In this document: positions 22,905-34,469 of the stretch, in pieces
Layout of the letters: each line of letters begins with the position of its first letter
How positions within the stretch are numbered: position 1 is the stretch's first letter
DNA from: Hyaloperonospora brassicae
Taxonomy: Eukaryota; Oomycota; Peronosporomycetes; Peronosporales; Peronosporaceae
Reading direction: 5' to 3'
DNA length: 64,000 nucleotides
Assembly (NCBI GenBank): GCA_947650285.1
Contig: CANTFL010000810.1
Location: forward strand, 288,845-352,844
Made by a program: the position numbers and the translations under genes
The notes under the pieces: generated by a model
What the model was told of the DNA's origin: nothing
What the model saw: only the letters and a program-made list of their open reading frames with translations
Databases searched by the model: none

Positions 22905-25141
22905 CGATAACATGAAAACGAGACCATGTTTTGGAACACATTGTTAAGGTAGAAACCGTCGCCTGTATTTGTGCGAAGTATACCAAGTGATTTGACACGT
23001 GTTCAAGACGGAAAATATAGTTGTATGTAACTGGGTGATGTGGTAGTAGTTGATCGCTCACATGAGACTAAGAAATGGTGCAAGTGGTCAGGTTGTGATA
23101 GAATAGTACTAAGCAGTGGTCGTATGAGTGCGGCTCGAGATCTCCACCACAATGTCATTCTGATTGAAACGAAACCTCATTACTGCAGCAATGATATGTA
23201 CTAGTTTGATAGAGTTACCTATCTGATCGTCAATTCGATTGATCGATCTGTCGTTTTTCTCAACTAATCTTGACGGAGTACCTGGACTTATACTATAAAA
23301 TGTCAGCTAACCTCCACCAATGATAGCGCAGGCAGATGCCGTTATAGCTCACATCAACGGCTCTGAGCAGGTGCACGATAGCTAAAACAGGCACGCTCTG
23401 TTGTGCGAAAGCGTAATTGTGTCACGATCATCCAATACTTCTCACTTTTTGTTTATCTTGCTCACTCAGCTAGTTTTATTATAGCATACATGATGGATAT
23501 CGCTTGCTACTTGTCGTGCGCGTCTATCCCTCATATGACGCCCTGTTAGCTTACCTTTTACCTAAATCTGCCATTGAGCAAATGTATAAAACACTGTCGG
23601 ATTTGACTATATTCCCAATTGACATCAAATGTGATGACATTCTCACGTATCAAACTCACACCGTTACACATAATCGTACATTTATTATTCTCAAAACAGT
23701 TGGCTGTAATATCACGCTGGACGGTGTGGTCGCATACTTAGGGAGGCTAAAAAATACTCTTAGTTTAGCTTTGGTCGCGTTTGCACTGGGTTTTAGCACA
23801 TTTGCCACTTGGTTGTCATCTCGTGTCGGCATGACAGATTCGAAAGTCAAGCGTCAAAGAATCTTGCTCTACGAAAGTTAAAGGTATAGAGACTGAATGT
23901 GTTGGCTGGGCGCGATTTTGTATAGTTATAAGCACTGCATCAACATCGCAGCTTTCGTGTTAGATGCCCTTGATTAACGAATTACTTCAACATCCGGTAT
24001 GGCATTGTAAACCGGACTACCAATGACAAGGAAGAGCTTATGAGTGCTCGTCTTGAGCTTCCCTACTCTATGTCATCCAACACATCTTAAGCGCTCTCTG
24101 TTTCCGTCCATTGTGAACATACCGACACCTCATCTTCAGACGATCTCACAGGAGAAATGAACGGTTCAGTTCGATTCGGTCTACCACGATAAATGAAGTT
24201 GCTTTCGTGCTGCTCTCGGGTTTATCGCGATGTCGGCTCAAGAATGGGGATTGCAACAATGGTTCTTCGACGGATAAGACTCCGTGCGTGACGTTATCCA
24301 AGCGATGTAGCAGGGTCGTTGAAAAAGGGTGTAGGCGGTGCAATAATAACATCATCGGCAATCGTAAGAATGACCAATGCACAGATGCAGCAAGAAGACC
24401 GAGTATTCAAGACAAGAAACAAGTAGTGCTAACAGCCGATGAAGACTACATGTGATGGGGTCCTGGGTGGCAGAGATATGGGAGAGACTTACACCCGCCG
24501 TCTTTGCTGCCTAACTAGGAATCTCGTTGACGATCTTTTGACTATGCTGACTAGCATAAGCACAGATATGCTAGCCAAATATGTTGTGCGACGGTCGCAC
24601 AGCTTTAAACTCATCCTTTTAATCGCGTACGACGTACTTTCTGGCGTCTTATGTAGCGTCGTCGCAACGATGCACGACAATCACCGCAAACACGTCATAT
24701 ATACATATGGATCTCTGTATGATGATAGCAAAGGATATGCGGTGCAGGGACTGACTTTCGTCTTCGACGTTTGTGTGCTGTCGTGCTGGGTTTCTTATCC
24801 GGGCACAGCTGTACACATTGTACATCACGTACGCCGTACATAAAATATCACGTACATTACGCTGACGTACAATCAGTCGCGGACAAACTGCATTTGTATA
24901 GTCAGAGACGAAGCGGCGTGTTTCGATCCATCTGAGCGCTGGGTCTAGGTCATTTGCATTTACAGAGTATCACAGTTTACGTCGTTGACTCTGATCAGTG
25001 GTCCCTGAGGGGCTCACAAAACCGTGCAATTCGGCGTCGAATAACACTATTTGTAACATGCACATGTACAGGCCATTACGATGGTTCTGCGCACAACAGT
25101 TCAAAGTTTCACTGAGGTTGACGTTTGCAGATCGACTGAAG
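22905..25141. other. intergenic, no supported gene
   Basis: Two frames of 125 and 134 codons on the plus strand (23504-23881 and 24439-24843) have no recognisable domain. They look like chance openings in TE-adjacent DNA, so they are not called. Confidence 0.35.
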
Positions 25142-25146
25142 GTATA

Positions 25147-25341
25147 TGTAAAGGATCACAACTTACGCCCGTGATGTGCGTGTCGGGAAAAGGGCAACTC
25201 GCACGGACAGTGGTCTTCGAATTACCTGGATTGAATTGATCAGTTCATGAGGGGATTTATGTGTTCATTTTAGCCGTTGGTTTAACTCTTAATTCTACTT
25301 TCCATTTTGCAGCACAAAGAAGTAGTTGAGATTTCGTTCTA
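25147..25341 (+). repeat. copia left LTR
   Basis: It begins TGTAAAGGATCACAACTTACG and matches 29526-29700 plus 30148-30167 with only a few substitutions. The last four bases differ between the copies (TTCTA versus TCATG). Confidence 0.88.
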
Positions 25342-25603
25342 GATTATGATCGTAAGTACGTTGAATCCCAACGACATCCTCACGAATGAAAACTACTTTA
25401 TGTGATGATCTAATTTCCGCATGAATCTTGCGCGCATGACCTTTAAGTCACGTTATGATTAAGCCAGAGCCGTTAGTGCTGCGGAAGAATCCCGAATGGA
25501 CAGTCGCAGACATGAAGGCTCTGGATGTGCTGGTTTAGCTGCTTTCTCTAACCTACCAGTGTACGGGTCGGGAATGTGAGTCTTTTATTGAGTCTGGGAG
25601 ATT

Positions 25604-26672
25604 TTGAAGACATTCTTTGCGAAGAAGAATCTTCACAACCGAATGCAACTTCAGAAGGAACCACATGAGTTTGTGATGGAGACTGGTCCGAGTCTTATGG
25701 ATCATATACTGAAGTTTGATGAGCTGTGTCTAAAGCTCAGGTCAGCCAGTGCACAGCAACCTGACGTTTCTGGACGCGAAAGAGATTCTTCACCGGGGGT
25801 TTGACAATGTTCAGAAGCTAGACAAGAAGGAAACTGCATTCTAGACGTACGCTCAGAGTACTTACCCTCGACGCTTTCAAGAAAACCGAGGACGACGAGG
25901 TTAAGAAGAAGACAGAGATAAAAACCAATTTTCTGGGAGAGACAAGGCCAATGAAAGTTTTTAAGGCAAGTGCTTTTGATGTAGACGGCTCGGACACAAA
26001 GATCGCAGTTTCGCAACGTGAAACCTTCGATAACTGGTGGTGAATTATGGGTTTTCTGCATTTCGTAACAAAACGATTTCAAGTTCGACTTGATTGCTGG
26101 ACAGTAATGCAAGTCGTCATATGACTGATGGCAAGCGTGGATTTGTGGATAATGGAGATTTAAGTACTTCGTTTCTATCACTATGGCAAATGGACAGCAG
26201 TTATAGGCACAAGGAACTGGTAGTGTGTTTTATCCTCGAGATTGGTCGCACAGTCGAGATAACAGAGGTGTCACATGTGCCTGGGCTAGACAAGAAATTT
26301 GCATCTGTATCAGCGTTGACGGCCCGAGGTGTTCTCGTTCAGTTTAAGCGCGAACAAGCAGTACTAATGAGTAATGAAGTGATCGTGGCAGTAGTCAAAC
26401 GATTGGGAAAGCTGTTAACGTGGAGTGTGAAACATGTCACATTAAAGGCACACAAGGCTGAGAGTAGTTTCTCGATGAATGATACTGGTGGAATATTGCT
26501 TACTCGCCTTGGCCATGTGTCAAAAAACAAGATTCAGCACGCAATAAAAGCTTTTACTGGTATTTCGAAAGATGTTGCATCTGATGACAGTGTATGCGAT
26601 GAATGTGCACGTGGTAAAATGACAAATAGTTCGTTCAATCATACTTCAGGGAGGGAAGTGAAAACAACTTGA
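25604..26672 (+). pseudogene. copia gag, protease and GAG-pre-integrase remnants
   Basis: 25604-25804 is a gag fragment (QKEPHEFVMETGPSLMDHIL). 26094-26672 starts with LDSNASRHMT, the retropepsin active site of copia elements with the usual Gly replaced by Asn. It then has a GAG-pre-integrase zinc-binding region (RLGHVSKNKIQHAI, VCDECARGKM). A stop after residue 192 precedes IVHTDLMGTMSPKSK, the start of the integrase core. Confidence 0.85.
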
Positions 26673-27504
26673 CCGCTCGAAATCGTACACACCGATCTTA
26701 TGGGTACTATGAGCCCGAAGTCGAAGGATGGGACTTTATACGTACTCACACTTATTGACGACTACAGCCGATTGTCTACGTATACTTGCTAGCAGCAAAG
26801 TCCCAAGCTTGTGAATAATTTAAGGCTTTTCGTGCAATGGTGGAACGCAAACGGATTGCATAGTTAAGTGCATCCGAAGTGACAATGGTGGGTAGTATAC
26901 GATCCATCGATTTGATACGTACTGTGCAAGTCAAGGCATCATCCACCAGACAAGTGTGCCGTATAATCCACAACATAATGGTTTGACAGAAAGGATGAAT
27001 TGAAATCTTGTCGAGATGGCCCGCTCAATGATGTGTCACATGAATATTGATCTTACTTGGTAGATTGAAGTGATTATGACAGCTGCTTACATCATTAATC
27101 GAATTCCGTAACTAGACGGCCTAACAGTAGTCGATTTGAAACTCTGAATTGGTCTAAGCCAGACTTAAGTCATTTGCGTGTATTTGGTTCCACTAGATCA
27201 GTACGAGTCGCGGATTGAAAGCAAATTAAGTGGTACAGCAAGGCAAACAACTGTATTTTCTTCTATATTAGGACACTTCAAAGGCGTATCGAGTAAGTAT
27301 TTGGCGAGAGATAGATTGGTGATGACTAGGTCCATTGCGTTTAACGAGCGACCTCCTTCGCGGCACAAAGATGTTGTTGTTCCGAGTGACCCTGTTGCTC
27401 AATGCGAACATTTTCATGATAAAGACGATGAAGTGAAGGTGGTCGCACCCATACCAAACAATAATCAAGAGACTGAGGATATGGACGTTGATGATACCTA
27501 CTGA
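26673..27504 (+). pseudogene. copia integrase core remnant
   Basis: In frames around 26676-26790 the text EIVHTDLMGTM and VLTLIDDYSRLSTY is the copia integrase core start. Further pieces (IRCDNGG-like near 26871, [17 protein letters not shown] near 26960) appear with stops between them. 27178-27504 is a following acidic linker without a motif. Confidence 0.7.
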
Positions 27505-28199
27505 TGTCAATACCTGTTAGGAAGACATGGTTGTGGATGCGTCTGGACACTGTAATCAGTCACATGACTTAAACATCGTTCCGATTGAGGGGGAGCGCAC
27601 TGATATACAAGGCATCAACACAACCAATCCAGTGACAGGTCGCACACCAAACGTCACTGTCGCTGGAAGTAGCAATAATTTTCCACACACATGCTCCCAG
27701 GTATACCTGATCTGTCGCGAGCTATTGTATTTTGTGAGAACTACCGACCCCCATTTGACCGACTTGGGATTTATTCGGGGTCGAATAGAAGGTCTTACAG
27801 TTCTCCCACATGATCTCGTCTACTCCATGATGATGATTTTGACGAAGCTGATGTTGATCTACCGCTTCTGACCGATGGATCGTCGGTGAATATCGAACAA
27901 GTTGAGCCGAATTATAAACGTTAATTTGTTGACGATTACGAGATTTCGCTTTCTGCCACTGATGTACCGATGAATTTACAAAAGACATTGAAGTCAGCAG
28001 ACGCAGAACAATGGAAAGAAGCAATTCAAGCAGAAATAAAGCTCATGTTAAGAACCACACATGGGGCGCTGTCGACCACCTCTCGAATAACAAGCTCATT
28101 GGTCACAAGCGGGAACGTGCTCACAAGTATCTAAAAAAGGTGATATCGTTCGTTACAAAGCCCGTTTAGTTGCCCTCGGATATTTACAAACGCATGGTT

Positions 28200-28807
28200 T
28201 TGACTACTTCGACAAGTTATCACCTGTTGCATGATTGAATACGATCCGAATGTTTGTGTCGGTTTGCTGCAGCATGCAGTGTGTGATTTGGCAATTTGAC
28301 GTAGACACGGTGTTTTTAAATGGTGACTTGGGAGAAGACGTTTTCATGGAGCCACCCCTTGGAGTTGAGATCGCACCTGGAATGGTGTGCAAACGACGAC
28401 GCAGCTTATATGGATTAAAACAAGCGGCTGCGGTTTAGCACAAGAAAATATGCTATGTGTGTTCTACCATGGGCTTCGAACCATGTCGAGCAGACACATG
28501 TCTTTTTATTCGACGCAATCATGCAAACATGAAGTCACCCACATACATGGTCTTGTACGTGGATGACCTCATAATCGGATGCAATTTAGATGCAGAGGCG
28601 GACACGATTTACAAGGAATTGTCAAAGCGTTTTACTGTGAAGTCACTTGGATCCGCGCGGTTTATTATTGGCATGGAAGTGAATTTATCACTAGAAAAAG
28701 GAGAGTTGGTGCTAAAACATTCCCAAATTATAATGAAGTGTTCTCTCAGTTTAAGAAATGTGGAGCATATGCAGTTCGCAACCCTATTTGCGCAGGTCAG
28801 AACTTGA
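28200..28807 (+). pseudogene. copia reverse transcriptase remnant
   Basis: The frame at 28235-28438 gives VIWQFDVDTVFLNGDLGEDV and SLYGLKQAA, where copia RT normally has DVKTAFLNGDL and SLYGLKQA. After a stop, 28457-28807 continues with MVLYVDDLIIG (the YVDD catalytic box is intact) and KRFTVKSLGSARFIIGMEV. Confidence 0.88.
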
Positions 28808-29108
28808 CTCCAGATGAATCGCACCCATGCTTAAAGATAGCACTCCGTTTCGGAAATAGGTCGACTCGCTGTTGTTTTTTGCGAATACGAGAAGACCGGA
28901 CATTAGCGATGCGATGTCAGTATTATCGCAGTGCTTGGACCATCCACGACATATGCACTGGCGTGCGGCTTTACGCGTGTAACACTATCTCATGGGAACA
29001 CAATCGCACAAAATATCGTATAAAAATCGGACGACAGTAGGATTATGATTTATGCATATTGTGACGCGAATTGGGGTAATGATTAGATGACTCGTCGATT
29101 TACGTCTG

Positions 29109-29523
29109 GTGGTTGATTTTACTTGGAAGCGCGGTTGTCGTATACAAAAGCAAACGTTGAACTCCAGTGGTTTTGTATCTGCTGAAGCAGAATACATGGC
29201 ACTGGCGCTAGCTACGCAAGAAGTCATGTGGATTCGTCATTTGCTGAAAGAGATGGGCGTCACGTGTGAGACCGCGACCACGGTGCACATGGACAACAAG
29301 TCGGCGTTAAGTATCGCGACGAATCAACGATACACACTAAAATCTAAGCACATCGACCTCAATGTGCATTTTGTTCGAGGTCATATTGAGTAAGGCAAGA
29401 TTCAGCTGAAACATGTTCCGTCAGCTATGCTGCTTGCCGATTACCTGACGAAGTCACTTGCTACACCGCAATTAATGCGACTACGCGATGAAGTGGAATT
29501 CGCGAGAGTGCAAGTTGAATAGG
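29109..29523 (+). pseudogene. copia RNase H remnant
   Basis: The text ALNSSG-like, SAEAEYMALALATQEVMWIR, MDNKSALSIATNQRYTLKSK, HIDLNVHFVRGHIE, then a stop, then LKHVPSAMLLADYLTKSL is the complete copia RNase H signature with one internal stop. The right LTR begins three bases after the last open codons. Confidence 0.88.
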
Positions 29524-29525
29524 AG

Positions 29526-30167
29526 TGTAAAGGATCACAACTTACGTCCGTGATGTGCGTGTCGTGAAAAGGGCAACTCGCACGGACAGTGGTCTTCGAA
29601 TTACCTGGATTGAATTGATCAATTCATGAGGGGATTTATGTGTTCATTTTAGCCGTTGGTTTAACTCTTAATCCTACTTTCCATTTTGCAGCACAGAGAA
29701 TGTAACGGGGCACTGTTGACTACGTACTGGATGACCAGTACGGAGTATACTTCCACTGAAGACAGTGGTCGACAGTGCCCTGCTAGGTGTTTTAAGGAAA
29801 CACAGAGGAAGGAAAGGAGAATAAGTAGTCAGACTGGTCTCTTGGTAAAAGTAAAAGTGTAATTTGATATAATTAAGTCCTACAACTCCTTGAATCTCTG
29901 TTTTCCTGACTTAATTATACTAATATAACTATGTATGATGACGTCTACTCACCACCCATTGCGCGCGTCTAGCAGCGATTGGTGGGGTTGATATCATCAC
30001 GATATCAACCAATGAGTAGACCCTTCGGTCATCCCAACAATATCACCATGTCTGTGATATTGTTAAAAGAATATTCGACGTAATATTCTTTATTGTCAAA
30101 TTGTTTTAATGACAATCTCATGTAACGGGCTACCCCGTTACAGAGAAGTAGTTGAGATTTCGTCATG
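29526..30167 (+). repeat. copia right LTR, interrupted by a 442-bp solo LTR
   Basis: The first 175 bases (29526-29700) and the last 20 (30148-30167) align to the left LTR continuously. Between them lie the inserted LTR (29701-30142) and the second copy of its 5-bp target, GAGAA. Confidence 0.88.
29701..30142. repeat. solo LTR of a hairpin-rich family (442 bp), nested in the copia LTR
   Basis: The ends are TGTAACGGGG and CCCCGTTACA, a perfect 10-bp terminal inversion, flanked by GAGAA on both sides (29696-29700 and 30143-30147). No coding capacity. It holds at least seven stem-loops: 29708-29780 (outer arm enclosing stems at 29724-29741 and 29753-29768), 29868-29919, 29986-30010, 30036-30064, 30067-30090, 30092-30116 and 30121-30142. 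A second copy starts in the opposite orientation at 63700. Confidence 0.85.
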
Positions 30168-30172
30168 GTATA

Positions 30173-32413
30173 CACCCGGCCATCGATATGAAGCGATCGA
30201 AACGTTAATTTGTACCCAACTGGACTGCAGGTATCGACTCCTTTCGAACATCGTCTTCGTACCCTGTGCGTTGTACCCACAGGATGCCGCACTGACCCAA
30301 CCATGTGATGGGCTCCATAATGGGCTCCATCAACCCGAGGACCGATGCTCCGAGATCTCGAGCATGGGATGCTGCAGAAAATATGAGGACGCGCGCGCTT
30401 CTCCTCTCTCATGAGCCGGATTGGATGAAGTGGCCGAGGCGTCTGGTATCATGGACGCCCATTGCTTTGGAATGTGCATATGGGACGTGCGGGTCACGAG
30501 GCGAGTGTGCGGCAAAATTGACAAACCTTGGGTAGGTCAGCGAGGACGCAAGTCGTCAGCTATTCTCATACTTTTCAAGCGGAAGCTTTCATGCAAATAC
30601 TGTTGTAGTAGTTTGCCGTAAAATGACAGGGTATGATGATTGAATGGGTTGATCGGCATCTGATAGTGTCTATCTTACACACCTCGAGATCACTATGGCA
30701 ACTTGGCGACCAAAAGCAGTCACCCTCGTCTCACGTCCTTGATCCGCCTAGCATTCAGTCTCGATCTTTTCCTTAACATTTCTGACCTTACAGCTTTTGT
30801 CATTACAGCGTGTGTGCTTTGCGCACTAGTCATGGTCCGCAAGCCGTTATCGCTCGATTACATCCGTGATCGCGGGCTGGTCGGTTTTCACTGCCACCAT
30901 GCAGGCTGCGAGAATATCGTCATGCTAGTAGGAAATACACGTCGCTGTCGAGCGCTGTGGATCTGCAAAGCTAGCTAGCTACCGCCGACCAGCTACAGAT
31001 ACAACGAAGGCCACGCACGAGCTGACACACATCCACGCTGCGAGATGGTGCTCCGTGCGGCGATGCTTACAGCTAAATAATTAGGTCAGGTGCGTGCGTC
31101 TCTTCTGAAGACAATGTCAGCAATGGCGTTATGTATGCTCGACATGTGTTAAGAGCCATCTGCTTTGCTGTTCGGGCGATTCCGTTATTCGTTTGACATC
31201 CGATTTCGTGCATACTTCAACTGAACTGACGATACAACGGGACGATGTCAATGACTCCTCAGGGTGTTAGTATGCGTCTTGCCTTCCTCGTTCCATGACA
31301 CTGAAACGTCTAGCAAACAGTATCAGGTCCTGAGCGGTCAAGCGCTGAAACGTGCAGATGCTGCTTCTCATCGTTTGCACCGCGCACGTGCAGACGCGAG
31401 TTTGGTCCTATTTCTGTCGTTCCGTTTACTGTACTTGTGTTTTTGCACGCGTTCCTGACTGTGACATGTAACCACTGCATGGTTATTTCCTGGATACATG
31501 TCGCTTTGGTGCATGCATGATGGTTGAAGACGTACGTGAGTGGACAGTAACGTGAGCCACTCGTCAGGAGCGTGAGACCCGCGACACTTAACGACTAGCG
31601 TGAGGGGTCGATCCGCGCTTACCGTTAACACAGTAACCGCACACTGCACAAAACAGTCAGTCATTGATTGTTGACTTCCCCCAAAAGAACAAGGACCTGT
31701 TCCAAGGTCGCTCGCTAGTTCACCCATATGTGCCCGGTAGCGTCGCGTCGCAGAGGATGCCCACCACCTGTTTTTAGTCCACAAGCGGACCCATGATCTG
31801 ACACTCATGATATCGCGCCGCGTCCGACCGACCGACCGACCGACTACGCCAAAGACAGCGTGACGACCGTTCGTAGTCGAAAACTCCGCGCCCACTTCAC
31901 GCACGTTAGCTTCGCAAGCCGTTGGCCGACGTCGATAACGCCAGTGAGCTCAATTTTGTTTACTCGCAACGGTTGGGCTGCATGCGTCCAGAGGCCGCTA
32001 GCCCTAACCTTCTGATCACACGCGCTGCCTCCAAACCCTGGCGTTACTTTACACTGCCTCTACCCGCGAGCGCAAAACCGGGCGCTTTTTTGCTTCAGAG
32101 AAACATCGGGCTTACAAACCGCAAGGTCTTTTGTGAATTCTCCGTTGCTACATGAGGGGGGGGGGGCGCATCGCTCGGATTTGGCTTTTCTCATGGTGGC
32201 TGCCTCGCGCGTTCGCTCGTCGTTGTTCCGCAGAGTGGAAAGCGCGTCGAAGGGGGAAAAACCGCCGAGCGCAACGCGACGGGCCACACGTCCTCTTGCG
32301 CACCGACGACGCCCGCGACGGCCATCGACGTCTCGTGCTGCCCACTCGCGCACTTGACAGCTCAAGCGCATCGCTCGTTTGCGTCGCAAGAGACCGATTG
32401 ACCCACTCACTGA
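30173..32413. other. intergenic, no supported gene
   Basis: Frames of 90-180 codons (for example minus 31904-31368) have no domain and low-complexity composition. There is a short GACC repeat at about 31827-31843 and a G9 run at about 32157-32166. The right part is the 5' flank of the PH-domain gene. Confidence 0.4.
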
Positions 32414-32500
32414 CTGATTGGCTCACTCACTGACTGATTGGCTTCCACCACTTCAGGCCGTGAATACCGACGAACACCCAATCACCCAATCACCCAATCA
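32414..32500. promoter_or_regulatory. cluster of five CCAAT-type boxes upstream of the PH gene
   Basis: CCAATCA occurs in the minus orientation at 32415-32421 and 32435-32441 (each inside a repeated CTCACTCACTGACTGATTGGCT-like unit). It occurs in the plus orientation at 32478-32484, 32486-32492 and 32494-32500, as a CCAATCAC tandem. The cluster lies 160-245 bp before the proposed start codon. Confidence 0.5.
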
Positions 32501-32659
32501 CCCAAAAGAGAGAGCGCGCGCGTGTTGATTTTCAGCCAATTACCGCCCTGTCTCTCGTCTTCGTACTTCGACTGGAAAAGTACGAAACATAACCGCGTCG
32601 ATTATTCGCTCGAGAACAAGGGGCTTCTAATCGAGTCCACTCGGCCAGCGCTCGTCACC

Positions 32660-34105
32660 ATGCTGGCCTTCACGCGCCGCCCAGAGCCCGCAACAGTTAT
32701 GGTGAACCACCGCGGCGAGCGCATGCTGCCGGTGCCGAGTCACTCGCTGCCGCCGTGCCCCACGAAAGCCAAGACGCGCAAGCTCTCGGTCATGCAGGGC
32801 GACGACGAGCACGTGCAGTGGACCAAGAAACAGCGCAGCGACGACAACGTCGAGCCGGAGCTCGGGCCGGTGAGTGCATTGATGTGCGAGGAGCGCAGCA
32901 GTAGCGAGCGGCACTCGCCGTTCGAGCTGCACCTGAAGGCTGTGTACGAGGGACACGCCGAGGACGGCATGCAGTTCTTTGAATCGCACGGCTATTACGA
33001 CGTGACGGACGCGAACACGGTGGCCATGTTCCGTCAGAATTTCGGGCTGGGGAAGGCCTTTTGGCTCGGCAAAGAAGGGCAACTGATGGAAGAAGAGATG
33101 AAGGGACAGGGCAGTGACGACGAGCAGGATGCGCTAGTGGCGGGGATGGGGCCGACGCTGCCAGCAGCTGTGTACCCATTTGGATCCCAGCAGCAGATCA
33201 TGAGCTCGCGCTCGCTGTTGCGTCGAGAACGCACAGATTCAGGACGATTCACGCTGTTGGACGACGAGGGAAACGAAGTAGACGACCACACGTTGTGGGA
33301 GATGGAGCGCGAGGACCGACTCAAGGCCAAGAGTCTGGAGCTGGATGACGACGAGCTCGCGGATCTTGCGCAGGACGAGCTGACGCTTGTGCAGGCGATT
33401 GCTGTCATTCGATCGGAGAAGTGCCAGCTGCAACGTTTTTTCGCACAGGCTTTCCATGAGGAACAGGCGCGGGCTACGCCACTGTCCAGTGTTAGACACA
33501 GCCAGGCACAGTGGACGGAGCTGCCGCCGGCTCTGCCACCTGCTGATCTGGAGTTGCCGCCGTATTGTGGCTACGTCAACTTGCTGAAGGACACGATTCC
33601 GTTTTTGATGCGCAGCTGGCACAAGCGCTGGTTTTACTTGGACTTCCAAGCAGGTGTCGTGCTCATGTATAAGCGCAGCTACTGGAAGAGTCCGCGCGGC
33701 GTCGTGGACCTGCGCAACGTGGCCCACATTGAGAAAATGAGTCAGGGAGACTTTCGCCTGGAGTTTTTCGACAAGGGCGCGAACGCTCCATCGATGATGC
33801 TCATGCGCTCAAAGCATTCGGAGGAAGCGGAGCTGTGGGTGAACCTGCTGCGCTTTGCAAAGCAAGCGTCTCAAGGTGCACCCTCTTTGACCCACGCTGT
33901 GATGGACAACACGAAAGCGATCATGAAGAAAGTGAACAAGAAAAACCAGGTGGACATTCTGGCGCAGATGCTGGCAAACTCGGCCAACAGTGCGCGATCG
34001 AAGAATTTGCGCGCTATCGCCCAGGCCTCGGCCGTTGCAGCATCAGCCGTGTCGAACATACGCCACAACAAGACCAACGTCCTTCGCACCGCTATTGCAG
34101 CATAA
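32660..34105 (+). CDS. PH-domain protein (481 aa)
   Basis: The pleckstrin-homology domain occupies about residues 302-401. It has GYVNLLKD, SWHKRWFYLDFQAGVVLMYK, RGVVDLRNVAHIEKMSQGDF, RLEFFD and the closing helix EEAELWVNLLRFAKQA with its invariant Trp. PH domains usually bind phosphoinositides or protein partners at membranes. The N-terminal 300 residues are charged and largely unstructured-looking, with a conserved-looking HLKAVYEGHAEDGMQFFESH segment near 95-115 that I cannot assign. The last 80 residues are Ala/Asn/Lys rich. The ATG at 32660 (context GTCACCATGC) was preferred over an open upstream extension whose composition is low-complexity and promoter-like. Single exon. Convergent with the UFSP2 gene, 364 bp away. 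Confidence 0.82.
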   Translation: MLAFTRRPEPATVMVNHRGERMLPVPSHSLPPCPTKAKTRKLSVMQGDDEHVQWTKKQRSDDNVEPELGPVSALMCEERSSSERHSPFELHLKAVYEGHAEDGMQFFESHGYYDVTDANTVAMFRQNFGLGKAFWLGKEGQLMEEEMKGQGSDDEQDALVAGMGPTLPAAVYPFGSQQQIMSSRSLLRRERTDSGRFTLLDDEGNEVDDHTLWEMEREDRLKAKSLELDDDELADLAQDELTLVQAIAVIRSEKCQLQRFFAQAFHEEQARATPLSSVRHSQAQWTELPPALPPADLELPPYCGYVNLLKDTIPFLMRSWHKRWFYLDFQAGVVLMYKRSYWKSPRGVVDLRNVAHIEKMSQGDFRLEFFDKGANAPSMMLMRSKHSEEAELWVNLLRFAKQASQGAPSLTHAVMDNTKAIMKKVNKKNQVDILAQMLANSANSARSKNLRAIAQASAVAASAVSNIRHNKTNVLRTAIAA

Positions 34106-34469
34106 GCTGTGGCGCTCGGATCATACATGTACGGGACACGCCTATTCACGATGAGTAAGACAAGAAAAGCAGCAACTGTCGAGCCAGATGACACTCTTCA
34201 CCAGAAAAACAGCACGTTTGCGCCGAAGCTCTGTCTATTCCCTGTTCAAGCGTGCGTGAGTTACAGCGCACTGTATTGACATGTTCACGGCCGCGATAGC
34301 AATAGCTCGAACAACCAGACGACCAAGGGCGACGAGCCTTACGCTTGCGGCGCGGTTTGTCGTTCCGCTTTCGTGTACTGTTCGTCGGCTATGATGAAAC
34401 TTGAAAAAATGAACCATCTCTGTAGCTGTACAGAAAACTGATCTCGTGCTGTGGCTTTCTGCTGTGGCT

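Larger units (their letters stand above)
25142..30172 (+). mobile_element. Ty1/copia LTR retrotransposon, decayed, with nested solo LTR
   Basis: The element proper is 25147-30167. Its left LTR is 25147-25341. Its right LTR is split, 29526-29700 plus 30148-30167, by a later insertion; both LTRs then measure 195 bp. The flanking pentamer GTATA at 25142-25146 and 30168-30172 is a perfect target duplication. Inside, the plus-strand order is gag, protease, integrase, reverse transcriptase, RNase H, which is diagnostic of Ty1/copia. Every frame is broken by stops or shifts. After the left LTR the sequence GATTATGATCG is a possible degraded tRNA primer site. Confidence 0.9.

Noticed and set aside
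23504..24843. Two frames of 125 and 134 codons with hydrophobic patches
   Set aside because: No homology cue, no neighbours of the same codon style, TE-rich surroundings.
31368..31904. Minus-strand 178-codon frame
   Set aside because: No recognisable domain, and biased composition next to GACC repeats.
32060..32433. Arg-rich frames on both strands
   Set aside because: GC-rich promoter sequence of the PH gene; overlapping frames in all phases are equally open.
34106..34469. Short frames between the PH and UFSP2 stops
   Set aside because: Convergent 3' UTR space; nothing beyond chance frames.
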